64,000 nt of DNA from Nectonema munidae (lineage: Eukaryota; Nematomorpha; Nectonematoida; Nectonematidae): contig JAUIRK010000561.1 in NCBI GenBank assembly GCA_030549495.1, positions 7,501 to 71,500 on the forward strand, given 5' to 3'. The notes under the pieces are model-generated. The model made no database searches and was not told the origin of the DNA. It saw nothing but the letters and a program-made list of their open reading frames with translations. The translations under genes were made by a program, and so were the position numbers. Positions 59,444 through 64,000 of this stretch are shown here, piece after piece; positions within the stretch are counted from its first letter, which is position 1; the number at the start of each line of letters is the position of its first letter.

Positions 59444-59574
59444 CCCATTTACGACCAATGTTCCTATTTTGGAACATAAGTAATTTCATCTTCGTCTGCT
59501 TTTTTTAATGTCTTTGAATATAAATCGTCTGCGTTTTTTTTAGATATCGTCTGCTTTGCTTGGTCTTAAATGGG
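59444..59574 (+). mobile_element. TTAA MITE, main subfamily (copy 5)
   Basis: 131 bp, perfect TTAA at 59440-59443 and 59575-59578, nearly identical to copy 2 although 44 kb away. Confidence 0.92.
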
Positions 59575-59578
59575 TTAA

Positions 59579-60109
59579 GCCATATAATTTTAAAAAATCG
59601 TTTCCTATCCTTCTATGAGAGTAAATTCGAAGAAGGAGTTCACTTTAGATCTAAAGACAGACACTTAGCCTGAAAAAACAGGAGTGGCTAAGAACAAAAA
59701 GATATTAGTGCCAGGATTGCGAAATCTCTATATCCTATTATATCATATATATTCATATTTCTTTCATCCTTCATATGTAGAAAAGTCTGCAAGATGTGCT
59801 AAGATTAGTGTAGACTTGCAAAATTAGTCTTATTTTATGTAAAATTTTTACTAATTCTTTTAGAAAATTATTAATTTAAAAGCTCTGCCCTCCATCGTTA
59901 CAGCCATGAGTATAACTATCAATTTTCTATAAAAAGAAGTAAAAATCCCTACTGTCAATTCAGAATTTTGATAGAGAATGGATTTACTCCAGTAAATATA
60001 ATTTTATGTCTCTAAGAAATCTTATAAATAGTTAAATGTTAAAGCATAGTGACATATTGCACCGGAACATATTAAAAAAGTGTACGCTTTTAACACTTCC
60101 TTTAACGTA
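59579..60109. other. Intergenic, no feature seen
   Basis: Nothing recognised. Confidence 0.4.
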
Positions 60110-62159
60110 GCTTTTTAACCTCTCTTCTAAAACGGAATTCTTCCCATGACATGGTAGACAGCATTAGTTCTTACTGTTTATAAAAACTCAGAACAAAAGC
60201 GTGCTTCAAGCAACAAACCAATCACCCGAACCTCAGTCCTGTTCAAAATTCTTGAATCCGTCATTTCTGAGAATGCTCTCGCTTATTTATAAACCAACAA
60301 TACCTCATTTTATTGGAGTTTTATGGTGATATTGATGTACTTCTGGTAAAACAATGCAACAGTTGTATTTTGTGCTTCCATTTTCCAAAAGCGTTTAACA
60401 AGATTCCACCCAATCACTTGATTTAAGTAATTGCACGTTTATGGCGTGAATACTAAAATTGTCAAATGGATTGAAAACTTCATGTCTAATAGAGTATAGT
60501 TTGTTTCTCTTAACGCACACTAAGCTAATGCATCTAAAGTAAGTTGTGGTGTCATTCAATGTAGTGAGTTTAGCCCAATATTATTCAACATATATATATA
60601 TTGACGAAAATGAGGTGATATTATAACTTATAAAATTTGAGTCTATAACTTGCTTATGAACGTAAATAGCAAGATCTTCAAACTTAAAATGGAACCAGTC
60701 TTCATCAATTCAAGCGCATTCAAGGTTGGTGAGCACGCAACAAATTCTGGAAGCTTGTTCCAAACTTTTATAAAGATCTTAGCAAGTAGCTTCTTCTAAA
60801 GTAACGATAAAATGAGTCTAACTGAAGTTTTGGGTGAATTGCCATAACGGATAAAACCCTTCTTCCAACATGAATATTTTGATAGAGTATATAGTAAGTT
60901 GTTATCATTGCTGGTCTTTTTTTTCTGTAGCGTAAGGAAGCAAGATTCAGTTTTTTAATTCGATCTTTCCTCGTCATATCGTGAATTCCAACTATTTTTT
61001 TAGTAAATCTTCTTTGAACTTTTTCCATTTTTTGTTCCGTTTGCGGTTTGTTGCGGATATGATATTTCCATACTCTGACATTGGCCTGACAAGGGATAAG
61101 AATAATAAAGGGGCAATTTGTGTTTCTAAATGTCAAAGTTTTGATATTGGCTGTGCTATCAAAGATAAAACCTAAATTCTTTTGTTTTCCAACTCTTGAA
61201 GGCTTTAAAGAAATCAATATTTTGGATTCTTCGAAATTCCATGTGGTAACGCTTTTCATAATTGAAGAATAATTCCTATCTTTTAGGCCATTCATGAATC
61301 ATATTCAGATAATCTTGTAACTCCAAAGGGCAAGTATATTATTAAATTTGATGTCATCGACAGAAAGTTTGATACTTGATTTAATCACATTTGATATTTC
61401 ACATTGACATTTGGTGATTCACAAATATATTAAAAAGGACAGATCTCAAGACTGACCCTTGCGAAATTCCACTCTTCATTTTTCTAGTTTTAGAATTTTG
61501 ATAAATGGCCATTAAGACAAATTTTTGTTTTCTGTTTCCCTGACTGATATATAAATGACTTAGCCTCTCAAAATTACTTCTCGTTTACAGTTCGTTTGCT
61601 GACGATCTCAAAATTTGCTGTGCGTCAACTTGCAACACCAAATTGACACTTCAAGCTGATTAAGATGGACCTTAATTTCTCTAAACGGAACCATCTTAAA
61701 ATTGTTTCCAAAAATAACTTCATTTACTAAAGAGCAAATATGATTCACAGCGAGTTAAGCAAATTAAGGATTCCTGCTTTGTATGATATGATTACTGTTT
61801 ATAATACCATTAACAAAAACCTTACCTTCTTTTCCTGAAAGAGGTAAAATATCCACCAAAAACATTCAAAAAGTTCAAGATTCAGCAAGCGCTTTTGTAA
61901 AGCTCTTCTTGTTCAAACAGAATTGTTATTAATGATTTTGAAACGGCTACCCTGATCACGTTATATATTCCCTATGAAGCGCCTTGATTACTTCTGCAAG
62001 GACGCGGTATGTCTAATTTTTTCAAAGCAAAATTTTCTTTACTTTTTTTTCTCCTATTCTAAGTTATTTACAATGTTACGATGGATCATATGCAGCTCGC
62101 TATCCTTAAATTGTTTGATATGCGAATTTTACAAACTTCTTCACCTTCACCATAAATAA
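60110..62159 (+). mobile_element. Jockey/CR1-like LINE, interrupted by a second LINE
   Basis: Plus-strand reverse-transcriptase motifs run in order: LPMTW near 60145, RASSNKPITRTSVLFKILES at 60203-60262, PKAFNKIPPNHLI near 60387, WIENFMSNR near 60470 and SPILFNIYI at 60575-60600. After a gap of about 940 bp come INDLA at about 61552 and SFADDLKICC at 61590-61620. The C-terminal part (NIHQKHSKSSRFSKRF and on) runs to about 62150. Stops and frame changes are many. The gap is filled by the reversed LINE at 60610-61545. Confidence 0.75.
60610..61545 (-). mobile_element. 5'-truncated LINE nested in another LINE
   Basis: The minus strand reads GNRKQKFVLM near 61530, MKSGISQGSVLRSVLFNIFV near 61430-61480 and an IKLSVDDIKF active-site block near 61350-61375. 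An open frame of 175 codons follows (61295-60768) with VWKYHIRNKPQTEQKMEKVQ and RRFTKKIVGIHDMTRKDRIK, then FFIKVWNKLPEFV near 60750. The 5' limit falls inside the reverse transcriptase, as expected of aborted target-primed insertion. Confidence 0.8.
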
Positions 62160-62772
62160 ATTATAAATTAATTTTTATGATATCAAAAAATATATTAGAT
62201 GGTAATTCTATTTATATATATTTTTCACATTGGATGCTTTTATAAGTACTTCATGCTTCATTTTTGGTTCACTGTCCAGATCAAACAGGATGATAGATTC
62301 TACTCATATATGACATTTTAGTTTAAAAAAATTTCATTGAAAAGTTCAGAAATAAAATCAGTTATAGCTGGTGCATATTCTCAACTCAGTGAGTGTAAAT
62401 ATCTAAGTCAAAATTGGTTCTGCTCTCCATTTAAAATAATCAAATAAGTGTTTCATAGTATTTTTAAATACTCAAATTTTTTTTAGAATTGAACTCGCAA
62501 TCAATAAATCTCCGCGAAAAAACTCTGAACCTTTTTAGAAAAGTGTACAAATATATACATCCGCAACAGGATCAAGAATAGAGGATGAAGTAAGAGAGCA
62601 AAGAATCCTTTCCGTGATAAACTTCATACTGCAGCTGTTTCATTTCCTGATAATAAAAAAAATGGCACAACCACAAAAAATTTTTCCTTTTTTTTCTTTC
62701 GACTTCTATTATAATGTTTTCTCTTTTAAAAATTTTGCCTTTCTTGAAATAAAGAACTGTTCATTTTTTTGC
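62160..62772. other. Intergenic, no feature seen
   Basis: Nothing recognised. Confidence 0.4.
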
Positions 62773-63009
62773 TCAAGTTTCTCTGATATCAAAAGTATAC
62801 AACATAGTACTCCTCTTGAAAAACGATGGAAGTTTGTTCCTCTTTTTGGCATAGTGTTCAACTCCAATTTGAAGATTTAGTATCGACGACGGCTTTAGAA
62901 ATGTGGACACCAAAGTCCTTGCAATGAGGATACCTTTAATTTTGACGGAAATATAATTTGCTTTATCTAAACTAATCATAAAGTTCTCGGAACTAGAGTA
63001 AGAAAACAA
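62773..63009 (-). mobile_element. Possible LINE reverse-transcriptase relic
   Basis: An open minus frame reads SENFMISLDKANYISVKIKG then EHYAKKRNKLPSFFKRSTML, loosely like the region after the FADD box (dK...I.G...eh..KkaNK.lgf.kRs). No other motif supports it. Confidence 0.3.
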
Positions 63010-63104
63010 TTTCGTTGTATAAGAGGACTATTACATTCTTTGAAATGTTAAATGAAAAGTACTATTTTTAATTCATTCAAAAATGTTTACTTTGTTTCTC
63101 GTTA

Positions 63105-63350
63105 TATTCTTGTTATCTTAGCAAAGTAATTTTTACAATTTACACTAAAAATTGAACAAATTTTTATCGATTCATTTTCAATAAAAAAATTCATATTTTC
63201 TTAAAAATTTTTTTCCCATTAAATTTTCTCTACATTACTAATTATTTTTTATGTAAATTTTTAGTTTTAAATATTTTTTCTATTTTCAGGTCAATTTTTA
63301 ACTATAAAATGTCAATAAATTGACAATTTTTGAGACAATTTTTAACTCTT
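63105..63350. repeat. Dispersed AT-rich repeat, partner of 31541-31790
   Basis: See 31541-31790. It ends in GTCAATAAATTGACAATTTT, also seen in worn form near 9891. Confidence 0.5.
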
Positions 63351-63667
63351 TTCGTTGAAAATTGTGAAATTTTGATTTTGATTGACAGCTTTTGACATGG
63401 ATGAGCAGCATTCTACCTACTTTGAAAATAGTATCAAAAGATGCAGTTTAGCATTTTAAGAAACTTCATGAAATTTCAAGGTAGTATATTTAACAAACTT
63501 TTTGTATACCTTCTCCTTTATCATATCTTTTCAATAAAACAAAGCATACGTTTGGAAACACAATTAAAATTTTATTTGGAAGGCCATATGTAGCAATACT
63601 GGATTTAAAATATTTACCCACACGCTATGTCAACATCTAAAGAATGGAATGGTCGGCCAGTGACTTG

Positions 63668-63692
63668 ACTTGGAACTGCCCTAGTTCCAAGT
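63668..63692. promoter_or_regulatory. Perfect inverted repeat, 10-bp arms
   Basis: ACTTGGAACT and AGTTCCAAGT separated by GCCCT, about 130 bp upstream of a candidate exon in the only G+C-richer part of this end. It could be a binding site for a dimeric factor. No factor can be named. Confidence 0.35.
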
Positions 63693-63820
63693 GTTCCAAA
63701 TCTCGCTACTTAGCTGACACAAGTAAACAAAACGACAGGCTGACCTATTCTAGGTTGTATCGATTACACGGTACTCGATGTACCATCCCTAAGTCCCCTT
63801 CCCTTTTTTGATTAATTAAG

Positions 63821-64000
63821 CACCGTTTCCAATCCGAAGGAAAAGAGCATTTGGGGTCGAAGGGTGAGTTGGAGCTGGTTCACCCAAAAATATGTATCCG
63901 CGTATTGAAAAACAATGTGATCACTCTTTTAAACAAACGCCATAAAGTGGATGCAATTGTTTGGAAAAACCATAAAAACGGATTTTCGTTTTTGAGGAAG
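63821..64000 (+). CDS. Candidate exon, runs off the window
   Basis: After a pyrimidine tract and AG (TTTTTTGATTAATTAAG), 60 codons stay open to the window end: HRFQSEGKEHLGSKGELELV, HPKICIRVLKNNVITLLNKR and HKVDAIVWKNHKNGFSFLRK. An in-frame TGA at 63809-63811 shows that either splicing or a later start is needed, and there is no Met early in the frame. Balanced composition suggests coding. No family was recognised. Confidence 0.35.

Overview
The window is AT-rich animal DNA, most likely from an arthropod and perhaps a copepod-type crustacean (inference). The reasons are an insect/crustacean-style nicotinic receptor gene with long introns, 45-nt and 110-nt receptor exons, and dense non-LTR retrotransposons, tRNA-derived SINEs and TTAA, hAT and pogo-type DNA elements. 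No prokaryotic features were seen. There are few host genes and much transposon sequence.

Layout. 1-2.1 kb: decayed coding-like DNA, including a possible LTR-retrotransposon relic. 2.14-4.16 kb: a C-rich minisatellite of about 90-95 units. 4.2-8.9 kb: mostly empty, with one SINE, a possible pair of exons (6419-6520 and 7462 onward) and a LINE relic. 9.24-29.52 kb, minus strand: a complete nicotinic acetylcholine receptor alpha-type subunit. Eight coding exons join in frame to give 486 residues, and an 11.7-kb first intron is packed with mobile DNA (RNase H LINE, MULE relic, hAT elements, pogo element, SINEs, a foldback element and a homopolymer block that is probably an assembly fault). 29.5-39.3 kb: intergenic, with a TTAA element hit by a younger TTAA MITE, LINE 3' ends and a SINE. 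39.30-41.05 kb, minus: a small orphan gene whose last two exons are visible. 41-49 kb: repeats and little else. 49.15-52.01 kb, minus: an intron-free 952-residue type I membrane protein of EB-like cysteine modules. Its ectodomain is built from two copies of the same three-part unit. 52-60 kb: nearly empty. 60.1-62.2 kb: one LINE copy carrying another in reverse. 63.8 kb to the end: a candidate exon running off the window.

How they work together. No operon-like or pathway link among the genes is visible. The receptor gene is a neuronal ion-channel subunit, and the 952-residue protein looks like a cell-surface receptor or adhesion molecule of unknown ligand. The most interesting non-genic structure is a family of 130-bp TTAA-flanked MITEs in two subfamilies. 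Their terminal repeats and internal palindrome differ in sequence but keep the same geometry around a shared core.
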